A stretch of 64,000 bases of DNA, taken from the NCBI GenBank assembly GCA_947053925.1, contig CAMRUG010000003.1, positions 1 to 64,000 on the forward strand, written 5' to 3'. The notes beneath the pieces were generated by a model. That model saw only the letters and a list, made by a program, of their open reading frames with translations, was not told the DNA's origin and did no database searches. Source of the stretch: an uncultured Clostridia bacterium. Lineage in GTDB: Bacteria > Bacillota > Clostridia > Christensenellales > CAG-314. The translations under genes were made by a program, and so were the position numbers. The stretch's first letter is position 1. The number at the start of each line of letters is the position of its first letter. This document shows positions 55,390-63,623 of this stretch, piece after piece.

Positions 55390-55608
55390 ATGTATAAGAG
55401 AATAAGAGATTTGAGAGAAGACAGAGATAAAAACCAAACGGAGATTGCCAAAATGCTGGGAATGTCGCAAACGGGATACTCTAAGTACGAAACGGGAGAA
55501 AACGACGTACCTACACAAATACTTATAAAACTTGCGCGTTATTACGATACCAGCATTGACTATATTTTAGGAGAAACGGATATAGAAAAAAGGTACCCGA
55601 CGAAGTAA
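55390..55608 (+). CDS. XRE-family transcriptional regulator
   Basis: 72-residue protein consisting of little more than one helix-turn-helix: NQTEIAKMLGMSQTGYSKYETG, then PTQILIKLARYYDTSIDYIL. The preferred start MYKRIRDLRED has GGAGAAGGAG before it; an upstream ATG (55375) adds five residues. It is divergent from the LRR lipoprotein gene across a shared control region with two direct repeats, so it probably regulates itself and that gene. Confidence 0.88.
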   Translation: MYKRIRDLREDRDKNQTEIAKMLGMSQTGYSKYETGENDVPTQILIKLARYYDTSIDYILGETDIEKRYPTK

Positions 55609-55655
55609 CTGCTTACTAAGTCCGACACCTTCAATATTTATTGATTTTACTCCAT

Positions 55656-56333
55656 TTAAATTGCTTCGCGCCGTCTGTCAGATATACCGTCGTGAATAAC
55701 CTCAACTATTTTAACAAGCGCAATAGGAACGCAAAGCGCAAATACAACAATTATAACGGCGGATATTTCGATAGACAAAACAATTTCTTCCAAAGGAATA
55801 CGGTTACGCTTTTTTATGCACGCCGCCGCAATTGTGCATATCAGCATAACAACGAATATCAGACCCATTACACTGAACAAAATATAACTTACCAAGTTGA
55901 TATTAAATTCCGTCATAAGCACAAAACTTCCGTAATGGTCCGCCGTATAAAAAACTCTCTCGGCATTTGCAAAAAATACCAGTCGCTCGCTTCCGCGGTT
56001 TAACAAAGTGTAACCGTCGCTATATACGTCGCACTCCACCATTTTGTAGTTATTGGGATTGTCTATCAACTGTTCGCGGTTCAAAAATTCGTCTCCGCCC
56101 ACCATATATTTATTTGCGTCTTCACTCGGCACTTCGCCGCGGTCGTCTTTTACAACAAAATTATCGGGCAAGCGTTTAAATTTGTATATGTAAGCCGAAA
56201 CGTCGTTTTTGTTGTAATAAAAACCGTCTTCGTAAACAAAACTATATGTAGACATTCCCGCAACGAAACACGCCAACATTACAAATATAAGCACGCAATA
56301 AAATATATGTTGTTTAGATTTGTTTGCATTCAT
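55656..56333 (-). CDS. Membrane-anchored barnase-type ribonuclease
   Basis: 225 residues. One membrane segment (about 10-28), an extracytoplasmic domain (about 33-142), then two more segments (about 147-171 and 185-209). The domain matches barnase: AYIYKFKRLPDNFVVK at 47-62 resembles the barnase N-terminal helix and LPDN loop. GGDEFLNREQL (79-89) matches the barnase GGDIFSNREG. The catalytic set falls at Glu100, Arg113, Arg117 and His133 in FYTADHYGSF, corresponding to barnase Glu73, Arg83, Arg87 and His102, with Lys62 for Lys27. N-in topology places the domain outside the cytoplasm. It starts 12 bases after truA and is probably co-transcribed. No barstar gene is nearby. Confidence 0.75.
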   Translation of the reverse strand: MNANKSKQHIFYCVLIFVMLACFVAGMSTYSFVYEDGFYYNKNDVSAYIYKFKRLPDNFVVKDDRGEVPSEDANKYMVGGDEFLNREQLIDNPNNYKMVECDVYSDGYTLLNRGSERLVFFANAERVFYTADHYGSFVLMTEFNINLVSYILFSVMGLIFVVMLICTIAAACIKKRNRIPLEEIVLSIEISAVIIVVFALCVPIALVKIVEVIHDGISDRRREAI

Positions 56334-56345
56334 AAAGCCATTTCC

Positions 56346-57083
56346 TTATTCGTAATAAACTTTTTCCAACGTCAAGCCTTTTGCAGGCATTGTCTTATAT
56401 TTTACTCTTATTCCTTCAAGCGATTTTTTTACGTCATCGATATCATATTTATGCTTACCTACGTCTACAAGCAAACCGCACATATTGCGTACCTGGTTGT
56501 AAAGAAAAGCGTTGCCGTTGACAGTAAAACAAATTGTGCCGTCAGCGTTATCCGTAACGCTAAAACCGTTGACCGTACGCACCGTTCCCTTAAGATTGCT
56601 TCCCGTATTTTGAAAAGTCTTAAAGTCGTGAGTGCCCACAAGCAATTCTGCCGCCGATTGCATAGCAATGATATCCAGCGGTTTGTAGACCTGAGTATGG
56701 TTTACGTCCAATGTAGGTTTCCTGACGGGCGAAACGTAAATGCGGTAACAGTAAGTTTTAGATACTGCCGAAAAACGCGCGTCAAAGCCGTCGGAAACCA
56801 TCTCCGCATTTGTAACCGCAACGCTAACGGGCAACGACAAATTTACTCCCAAACACAATTTATACGGATTTACTTTTTTGTCCGTCGTAAAATGTGCAAC
56901 CTGTCCTCTCGCGTGTACTCCAACGTCCGTTCTCCCTGCGGCATACAAACGGATAAATTCTCCGCCGAAATATTTACTCAGAGCGCGCTCTACCGCGTCC
57001 TGAACCGAATTGCCGTTTGTTTGCGACTGCCATCCGCAAAAGTCCGTACCGACATATTCTATTGTAAGTTTTATTTTAGTCAT
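56346..57083 (-). CDS. truA: tRNA pseudouridine synthase A
   Basis: Modifies uridines 38-40 in the anticodon stem. 245 residues with the catalytic Asp in AAGRTDVGVHARGQ, and the C-terminal FLYNQVRNMCGLLVDVG. It follows ecfT in the common clostridial order. Confidence 0.95.
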   Translation of the reverse strand: MTKIKLTIEYVGTDFCGWQSQTNGNSVQDAVERALSKYFGGEFIRLYAAGRTDVGVHARGQVAHFTTDKKVNPYKLCLGVNLSLPVSVAVTNAEMVSDGFDARFSAVSKTYCYRIYVSPVRKPTLDVNHTQVYKPLDIIAMQSAAELLVGTHDFKTFQNTGSNLKGTVRTVNGFSVTDNADGTICFTVNGNAFLYNQVRNMCGLLVDVGKHKYDIDDVKKSLEGIRVKYKTMPAKGLTLEKVYYE

Positions 57084-57262
57084 ATTTTTTACGCATACTT
57101 GCGGTTAAGGCAATACAGTTGACTTAAACTATTTTATATTGTTTTGCGCTTTAAACGCTTTGATATTTTCTTTTATGTGTTCGGTTTTTAAAATTCTTTT
57201 ACAATGCCCGTACACTGTCAGGAGGCAATATCGGGCTCATAAATTGCAAACTGTGTGCGCAT

Positions 57263-58141
57263 TTAAAAATACAGCCAGTTTACGTCGTTAATGTACAGCC
57301 AATCCACATTAGCGTTTATCCACTGCGATTTCATTCCGAAAATAACAAAGACCGTTACGAAGAACAGCAGAACTACAAGCGTACCTACAAGGTCGCGCCA
57401 AGTAAGTTTCATAACGCGCATTTGAGTACGTTTTGTAGCCCCCTCGTAACAGCGGCTGTTCATAGCGTTTGCAAGTTCTTCCGCACGTCTGAAACCGCCG
57501 ACAAGCAAGGGAATGAGAATGGGTATAAACGCTTTTGCGCGCTTTACAAGTCCTCCCGTATCGAAATCCGCGCCTCTTGCTTTTTGCGCGTTTATTATAC
57601 GGTCTGTTTCTTCCATCAAACTCGGAATAAACGAAAGAGTAAGGCTCATTATCAAAGCCAATTCGTGAACGGGAACGCGTATGACTTTTAACGGCTTCAA
57701 CAGACTTTCTATTGCGTGGGTTAAGTCTACGGGAGTTGTAGTCAACGTCAACACACTCGAACCCATAACCAAATATACCAGTCTTAAAAACATTTTTGCC
57801 GCAAAATACAAACCCGCGTCCCAAATCTCGAATATCCACCAACTTACAAGCAATTTGTCTTTTTCGGGGTCGCCCTTTGTAAAGAAAATATTGAGCACTA
57901 CCGTAAGCAGTAACAATACTATTATGCCCTTAATCGATTTAAGAATCGATTTAAGCGGAACGCGCGACGAGGCGATAAGAATTATTAAGAACACCGTTAT
58001 AAAGCCGAAAACGACAAAACTTTGCACAAAGAAGATTCCCACCATAAACACAAGACACAGCAAAAATTTTATGCGGGCGTCCATTTTGTGAACGAAAGAA
58101 TTTGACGGATAGTACTGTCCGAACGTTACGTCTTTAAGCAT
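57263..58141 (-). CDS. ecfT: ECF transporter transmembrane subunit EcfT
   Basis: 292-residue scaffold membrane subunit of the energy-coupling factor vitamin/metal transporters. About five membrane segments are predicted, plus the coupling motifs ARG/ASK in QKARGADF and RRAEELANAMNSRCYEG. Its start overlaps the ecfA2 stop by a few bases. It works with substrate-binding S subunits encoded elsewhere. Confidence 0.95.
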   Translation of the reverse strand: MLKDVTFGQYYPSNSFVHKMDARIKFLLCLVFMVGIFFVQSFVVFGFITVFLIILIASSRVPLKSILKSIKGIIVLLLLTVVLNIFFTKGDPEKDKLLVSWWIFEIWDAGLYFAAKMFLRLVYLVMGSSVLTLTTTPVDLTHAIESLLKPLKVIRVPVHELALIMSLTLSFIPSLMEETDRIINAQKARGADFDTGGLVKRAKAFIPILIPLLVGGFRRAEELANAMNSRCYEGATKRTQMRVMKLTWRDLVGTLVVLLFFVTVFVIFGMKSQWINANVDWLYINDVNWLYF

Positions 58142-58142
58142 A

Positions 58143-59054
58143 CTACTCGCCTCCTTTCAAACGCATAACCGCTTCAAATGTCTGTTCGACGGTTTTGCAA
58201 TTGTCGGGAATAATATATCCGTTACGCTCTAACTCGTTTGCAAACTTTGCCATATGAGGGATTTCGAGATTCATAGAAACAATGTCTTCTTCGTTTCTGA
58301 ATAAGTCTCTCGGAGTAGTATCGTAAGCAATCTGTCCGTCGCGGAATACGATTATTCTGTCGGCGTTTTCGTATACTTCGTTCATATCGTGCGATACCAT
58401 AACGACTGTAATACCCTGCTCTTTATTAAGAGAAGACACCAACGACAGAATCTCGCGCTTGCCCCTAGGGTCCAGTCCTGCGGTAGGCTCGTCCATTACG
58501 AGAATCTGCGGTTTCATTGCCAATACGCCTGCCAAAGCAACGCGGCGTTTTTCGCCGCCGGAAAGGTCAAAGGGAGACTTGTTTTTTACTTCTTTGAAAT
58601 CCAATCCTACAAGACCAATCGCTTCTTCGGCAAGGGCTTCGCGCTCTGCCTTATCCTTTAAACCGAAGTTTTTGAGACCGAAACATACGTCGTCAAGTAC
58701 GCTGTCTGCAAACAGTTGGTATTCGGGATACTGAAATACCATTCCCACCTGCTTGCGCAACAGTTTTAAGTCCACTTTCTTTTGAGAAAGATTATGCTCC
58801 AAAACGCGCAATTCTCCGCTTTGCACACGGATGAGCGCATTTAAATGCTGTACAAAAGTTGTTTTGCCGCTACCGGTATGTCCTACCACGGCGACAAATT
58901 CGCCCTTTTTAATATTTAAAGTAATGTTATTTAAAGCCTGTTTGCTAAAAGGCGACTTAGCATTGTAAGTAAAACAAAGATTGTCGGCGGCAATTGCGGT
59001 TTGACTGTCCGTAACCAACTGCGGCGTTACTACTTGTTTGTTAGGTTTTGACAT
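58143..59054 (-). CDS. ecfA2: ECF transporter ATPase EcfA2
   Basis: ABC ATPase subunit, 303 residues. Walker A is GHTGSGKTT and the signature LSGGEKRRVALAGVLA, with Walker B LVMDEPTAGLDP. The start overlaps the end of ecfA1 by 25 bases (translational coupling). Confidence 0.96.
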   Translation of the reverse strand: MSKPNKQVVTPQLVTDSQTAIAADNLCFTYNAKSPFSKQALNNITLNIKKGEFVAVVGHTGSGKTTFVQHLNALIRVQSGELRVLEHNLSQKKVDLKLLRKQVGMVFQYPEYQLFADSVLDDVCFGLKNFGLKDKAEREALAEEAIGLVGLDFKEVKNKSPFDLSGGEKRRVALAGVLAMKPQILVMDEPTAGLDPRGKREILSLVSSLNKEQGITVVMVSHDMNEVYENADRIIVFRDGQIAYDTTPRDLFRNEEDIVSMNLEIPHMAKFANELERNGYIIPDNCKTVEQTFEAVMRLKGGE

Positions 59055-59884
59055 ACTTCACCTCCTAACACTTTAGCGTCGATACAGTTTTCGGTAACGT
59101 TAAAACCTGCGCTTTTGAGTTTACGGGACAATGCAATCGAACGCGGCGCGTCCAATCCCACCGAACTAAGCAGTCGGTCATCGTCAAAAATCTCCATAGG
59201 ACTGCCGATTTTTACAACGTGCCCTCCGCTCATAACAACGACCTTACCGCAATCGAGTACTTCCTCCATAAAGTGAGTAATAAGCACCACCGTCATTCCC
59301 TGCTTATTCAATTGTTTTGCAACGTTTAATACTTCCCGTCTTCCTAACGGATCAAGCATTGCGGTTGACTCGTCAAATACGATTACTTTGGGGCGTATTG
59401 CCAACGCGCCCGCTATTGCTATACGCTGTTTTTGTCCGCCCGAAAGTTTGTGAGGCGAACGCTTTGCGTATTCGGTCATTCCGACCTGTTCGAGCGCTTG
59501 TGATACCCTTTCGACAATTTCGGGCTGCGGAATTCCCAGATTCTCCGGTCCGAAAGCAACGTCTTCTTCGACAATGCTTGCTACCATTTGGTTATCGGGA
59601 TTTTGGAAAACCATTCCTACGTTTTTGCGTATTTCAAACAAATTTTTCTTGTCCGCAGTGCTTAGCCCAGCAACGGTAACCGTACCCGATTTAGGCAAAA
59701 TCAATCCGTTCAATAATTTGGCAAGAGTCGATTTCCCAGAGCCGTTATGTCCTACAAGCGCGACAAAAGCCCCTTCTTCTATAGAAAGGCTTACTCCTTC
59801 TACGCCTACGGCGTAGGAAACGTCGTTGTTTTCATCGTAAGTTTTGTAGTAGTAACTGACGTTATCAAGTGTGATGATATCCAT
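59030..59884 (-). CDS. ecfA1: ECF transporter ATPase EcfA1
   Basis: ABC ATPase subunit, 284 residues. Walker A GHNGSGKST, signature LSGGQKQRIAIAGALA and Walker B IVFDESTAMLDP are intact. First gene of the ecfA1-ecfA2-ecfT-truA-ribonuclease run. Confidence 0.96.
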   Translation of the reverse strand: MDIITLDNVSYYYKTYDENNDVSYAVGVEGVSLSIEEGAFVALVGHNGSGKSTLAKLLNGLILPKSGTVTVAGLSTADKKNLFEIRKNVGMVFQNPDNQMVASIVEEDVAFGPENLGIPQPEIVERVSQALEQVGMTEYAKRSPHKLSGGQKQRIAIAGALAIRPKVIVFDESTAMLDPLGRREVLNVAKQLNKQGMTVVLITHFMEEVLDCGKVVVMSGGHVVKIGSPMEIFDDDRLLSSVGLDAPRSIALSRKLKSAGFNVTENCIDAKVLGGEVCQNLTNK

Positions 59885-60005
59885 AACTGATCTGTCCTTT
59901 TAGGTATATCTCGTAAGCCGTTTGTTTGACGGTCTGTATGTCGATATTACTCTACCTTGTAGTTTTAAAATTCTCCGCAAGCCAAAACACGGCAATATGC
60001 TACGC

Positions 60006-60809
60006 TTACAACGTGTACATTTGCAACCATTTAGCTATGCGGTTATCGTCTATATTGTATTCTTGAAACAAAAACTCTTTAACGGTTTTGTACTTTCTTA
60101 GAATTCGGTTATATGCCGAATTGAAAAATCTCATTTCAACATTGTTTGCAACCTTAAAAATCTTGCGGTATTTGTTGTAATGCTTGTAATGTTCAAACTG
60201 TTTATTGAATTTTTCGTTGCTCTCGATACGGTAAAAATTTGACAGCATATAATCGTTTTTAACCGTTTCGATATCTGCGCCCAAAGCGAGCAGAATAAGC
60301 ATACTTGCAACGCCCGTTCTGTCTTTACCTGCCGTACAATGGAACAAAAACTTATCGCCGTTATCCATCACTTCAAACATTTTTGCATATGCTTTGTTTT
60401 TAAAAGGAAACTTGCGGTACAAGTGTTTGAAACGCAATCTGAACGCCCACTTCGATACGCCCGAAGGCAACCACTTCGGAATCATCTTTACAACTTTATC
60501 TTGTTTGACAACCATACTTCCGTGCGTTCTTGCGGCAGGGATATTATAGTAAACCGCGCCTTGCGGAACATAATCGGGCTTATACTCTACTTCGTCGTAA
60601 CTGCGCAAATCAAAAATATCGTCAAGTTGCAATTTGTCCAATTCCGTCTTGTCGTAGTCGCTTAAACCGTACAACGCGCCTGAACGGAATATCATACCGT
60701 CGCGTATAACTCGTCCGTCGACAAGCCTGATACCTCCCAAATCACGCAGATTGTCTATATTTATTAAAGTCGGATATTTGACGCCGTAGTCGCCTTGCTT
60801 ATAGTACAT
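60006..60809 (-). CDS. Tyrosine-protein phosphatase, paralog
   Basis: 267 residues; paralog of the protein at 27206-28006. NLRDLGGIRLVDG at the N-terminus and P-loop HCTAGKDRTG (Cys158, Arg164) match the first copy residue for residue in position. The substrate is unknown. It lies upstream of ecfA1 and is transcribed in the same direction. Confidence 0.88.
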   Translation of the reverse strand: MYYKQGDYGVKYPTLINIDNLRDLGGIRLVDGRVIRDGMIFRSGALYGLSDYDKTELDKLQLDDIFDLRSYDEVEYKPDYVPQGAVYYNIPAARTHGSMVVKQDKVVKMIPKWLPSGVSKWAFRLRFKHLYRKFPFKNKAYAKMFEVMDNGDKFLFHCTAGKDRTGVASMLILLALGADIETVKNDYMLSNFYRIESNEKFNKQFEHYKHYNKYRKIFKVANNVEMRFFNSAYNRILRKYKTVKEFLFQEYNIDDNRIAKWLQMYTL

Positions 60810-61035
60810 TTTGTATTATTCCCCTTCCCTAATAAAAAGTATTGCCCAAACGGTACAAAGCAACAACGTTTTTATCAAACGGATATTGTAAACGTATATT
60901 TAGCCGTACACAATTTAAACATTGTCAAACATTTACGTTACGCTAAGTATAATTATAGATATTGTACCAAACATACGCAATTTTGGCAACTGAAATATAT
61001 TTGTAAATCTTTAGCACAAACTGCCTTTTATGTGG

Positions 61036-61055
61036 TATACTGTTCGGTATACTAA
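61036..61055 (+). promoter_or_regulatory. Repeated TATACT elements before FNT gene
   Basis: GGTATACTGTTCGGTATACT holds two copies of GTATACT, 12 bases apart, and GTATAC is itself palindromic. It may be a -10 box plus an operator. No good -35 is seen. Confidence 0.35.
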
Positions 61056-61065
61056 GGAGCCTATA

Positions 61066-61878
61066 ATGTACACGCAAAAAGAAGTAGCACAAAATTACGT
61101 CAATATTGCACAAGCAAAAACATCTCAAAAATGGTACAAAATGCTTGTACTCGCAGTATTTGCGGGAGCGTTTATCGCGCTTGCAGGGTTTACAGCAACA
61201 GTCGCAGGATCAGCCTATGACGGAATACAATCAGTACTTATTAAAGCGGCTGTTTTCCCCGTAGGGCTTATTCTCGTAACGCTGACAGCAAGCGAGTTGT
61301 TTACCGGAAACTGCATATTATTAGCCCCCGTTCTAAGCAAAGACGTCAAGATAACCTCTATGCTTAAAAATCTGGGCATAGTCTATCTCGGCAATTTACT
61401 AGGCTCTGTTATAATCGCACTACTGGCAGTTTATTGCGGCGCAATGAACGCGAGTATTGCAAACGCAACGATACAATGCGCATCTACAAAATGCAATGCG
61501 AATTTTTTAGAGGCGTTTTTACGCGCAATACCGTGCAATATACTTGTATGTCTTGCTGTGTGGACGTCTATGTCAAGCAAGAGCGCGTCCGGCAAAATAC
61601 TGGCTGTATATATGCCCATATTTGCATTTGTTGTATGCGGTTTTGAACACAGCGTCGCAAATATGTACTACTTAACGGCGGGACTGCTTGCTTCTGCAAA
61701 AACAGGTGTTGCGGCTGCGGGTTTGACAGTGGGCAAGTCTTTATTATACTGTTTACTACCCACGACTTTGGGTAACATAATCGGCGGAATGGTATTTGTT
61801 GCACTGCCGCTGTGGCTTGTACATTTTAAAAAAGAAAGGCCAATTAAACAAGAAAAAGAAATAAAAGACGAGAACTAA
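61066..61878 (+). CDS. Formate/nitrite transporter family channel
   Basis: FNT-type pentameric anion channel for formate, nitrite, lactate or hydrosulfide; 270 residues, six membrane segments. Conserved elements include ELFTGNCILL and the pore GFEHSVANMYYL (gating His). The ATG at 61066 has AAGGAG about seven bases upstream; the longer frame to 61030 has no site. Which anion it carries cannot be decided from sequence. Confidence 0.9.
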   Translation: MYTQKEVAQNYVNIAQAKTSQKWYKMLVLAVFAGAFIALAGFTATVAGSAYDGIQSVLIKAAVFPVGLILVTLTASELFTGNCILLAPVLSKDVKITSMLKNLGIVYLGNLLGSVIIALLAVYCGAMNASIANATIQCASTKCNANFLEAFLRAIPCNILVCLAVWTSMSSKSASGKILAVYMPIFAFVVCGFEHSVANMYYLTAGLLASAKTGVAAAGLTVGKSLLYCLLPTTLGNIIGGMVFVALPLWLVHFKKERPIKQEKEIKDEN

Positions 61879-62107
61879 CATAAATAGAATTTGAAGCATT
61901 TTATCAAACCGCTTATTACTTACGGAAAATCCGTTATTTATTTAATGGATGACAGAAATAACTATTTATAAAACGTACGGTATTTTTGAAATGCGCTTTA
62001 AAAGTCATACACATATTAAGGCGCATTTTGTTCTGGCAAAGAAAGGACAAATATTCAAAACTATTTAGAATACGACATTACACCACCGTCTAAACTGCTT
62101 TTATTGC

Positions 62108-62136
62108 TTGACAAAGAAGTTGACCGTCCTTATAAT
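62108..62136 (+). promoter_or_regulatory. rnpB promoter, full consensus
   Basis: TTGACA (62108-62113) and TATAAT (62131-62136) with exactly 17 bases between. Transcription would begin near 62143, the predicted 5' end of the RNA. Confidence 0.9.
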
Positions 62137-62142
62137 ACCAAT

Positions 62143-62475
62143 GTAAGAGACAGCCAGACGGTTGCGTGTGGTTACACACGAGGAAAGTCCGAGCACCACA
62201 GAGCAAGAATGCAGGCTAACGGCCTGTTAAGGCGACTTAAAGGAAAGTGCAACAGAAATATACCGCAACGGTTTGCCGTTGTAAGGGTGGAAATGCAGGG
62301 TAAGAGCCTACAAACGTTTTGGCGACAACGCGTTCATGTAAACCCCATTCGGTGCAAGAAATGAGACTAAATGTTTGCTCGACATCTCGACATATTCGCT
62401 TGAACCGTTCGGTAACGAGCGGTCTAGAAAGATAACCGTCCAATACAGAACTCGGCTTACAGACTGAACTCTTAC
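62143..62475 (+). ncRNA. rnpB: RNase P RNA
   Basis: Catalytic RNA that processes the 5' end of tRNA precursors. The universally conserved block GAGGAAAGTCCGAGC lies at about 62180-62194. The conserved ACAGAAATATACCGC follows, then GGTAAGAGCC, and near the end ACAGAACTCGGCTTACAGA. The ends pair as helix P1: GTAAGAG (62143-62149) with CTCTTAC (62469-62475). It looks like the class A form. Confidence 0.93.
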
Positions 62476-62485
62476 AAATAAATAT

Positions 62486-62516
62486 GAGGTCGCAAGGGTA
62501 ACTCCCCTGCGACCTC
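62486..62516 (+). terminator. Terminator after rnpB
   Basis: GAGGTCGCA and TGCGACCTC form the stem, with an inner GGG/CCC, followed by TTTTTTATT. Confidence 0.88.
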
Positions 62517-62539
62517 TTTTTTATTGTAGTTCTTTACAA

Positions 62540-62714
62540 CAAAAATTGTCAAACCGCCGTCTGCAATCTTGAAGCCGAACATTGCGAGTGTATGAACAAG
62601 TGTTAAGTCTTTATTTTAAAATTCACTCAACTCTGCTCCGCTGGTAAGCGAAAATAATTTTTATTGTCTTCCTTTGCAACAAAAATTGTCGAGCTACTGG
62701 TAGGCGAAGACAAT
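62540..62714 (-). repeat. Dispersed intergenic repeat, copies C-E
   Basis: The best copy at 62663-62714 (52 bases) has 9-bp inverted ends, ATTGTCTTC and GAAGACAAT, and on the minus strand reads GCCTACCAGTAGCTCGACAA then TTTTTGTTGCAAAG. A truncated copy lies beside it (about 62639-62660). A third, more degenerate one lies at about 62540-62600 beside the rnpB terminator. Confidence 0.65.
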
Positions 62715-62719
62715 TTTTA

Positions 62720-63352
62720 TTACTCCGATACACTACCGTCCGCTGTCTGCTCGTCCGTTTTTTCTTTCAATACATAAAACGTTTGTTTGGGACCCGTATC
62801 GTTCATTAAAACGGTTTTATCGCGATACTTAAACAAAAGTAATCCCGCTACCCACAAGTCGCCGCAACAGCCTCCGATATGCATACCTAACATAAACGCC
62901 GCTAAAAACTTGCTGAACGCTGAAGGTAAAAGAAAGCACAATACAAGAAAAACGGGCAAAAATACAACAAACGGCGCAAAAACCGCTATTAACGCAGTTT
63001 TACGGTAAACGTATATTTTCGGCACTCCGCAAAAAGCCACCGTCAAAGTGATGCCGAATGTCAATTTTTGTTTTGTCATTGCCTTGTACGCCGCGCCGTG
63101 CACCAGTTCGTGCAAGATGACATAAATTACCATTATTACCAATGCCACAAGCAACCGTATTAAATTGTATTTGTCGCTTAAATTAAACAATTCTTTAAAC
63201 GGAACGCCTATTATAAAATACGCTCCGACAACGACAGCCGCGATGACAGCCAAAGCAATGAGATTAAGCACTAATCCGACACTTGACTTTTGCGCGTCGA
63301 TAGTTTTGATTAGTTTGTAATTGTGCGGAAGTTCCGTCTCGTAATTATTCAT
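62720..63352 (-). CDS. DUF3267 membrane metalloprotease-like protein
   Basis: 210-residue integral membrane protein of the DUF3267 family, related in fold to site-2 type membrane proteases. Membrane segments are visible at about 28-50, 66-82, 118-142 and 145-160. The HEXXH-type zinc motif HELVH lies at 81-85 in IYVILHELVHGAAYK, and a later GGCCGDLW (160-167) may supply the third ligand Asp165. Whether it is catalytic is not known. Confidence 0.8.
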   Translation of the reverse strand: MNNYETELPHNYKLIKTIDAQKSSVGLVLNLIALAVIAAVVVGAYFIIGVPFKELFNLSDKYNLIRLLVALVIMVIYVILHELVHGAAYKAMTKQKLTFGITLTVAFCGVPKIYVYRKTALIAVFAPFVVFLPVFLVLCFLLPSAFSKFLAAFMLGMHIGGCCGDLWVAGLLLFKYRDKTVLMNDTGPKQTFYVLKEKTDEQTADGSVSE

Positions 63353-63581
63353 AGTTTGTCCTCTATTTGCGCTTCAAACGCATATTCACATTTTATATAC
63401 GCTTTTGCCTAATGTTGATTTTTTTTATTTTATAATTATGTCGTATTTGAGTATAATCCGAGTTACCCTGTCGCCGTTTAGCACATTTTCATTTACCCAG
63501 ACTACGAATTGATATCCTATTAGTACTTACTGCACGTTCGAGTATAAAAATACGACAAGGGCGTGTTACAATACGCTTCGC
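63353..63581. other. Intergenic region, nothing clear
   Basis: AT-rich spacer before the DUF3267 gene. I see no gene. Confidence 0.4.
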
Positions 63582-63615
63582 AAACTTGCAGTACAGTTGG
63601 ATTTACTGCAAGTTT
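63582..63615 (-). terminator. Hairpin after hexokinase gene
   Basis: AAACTTGCAGTA (63582-63593) pairs with TACTGCAAGTTT (63604-63615), with a 10-base loop. The T-run after it is weak. Confidence 0.55.
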
Positions 63616-63623
63616 ACAGTTTA

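Noticed and set aside
55609..55656. Barstar-type inhibitor gene near the ribonuclease
   Set aside because: No small ORF beside it shows the barstar pattern, and the extracytoplasmic location makes a cytoplasmic inhibitor unnecessary.
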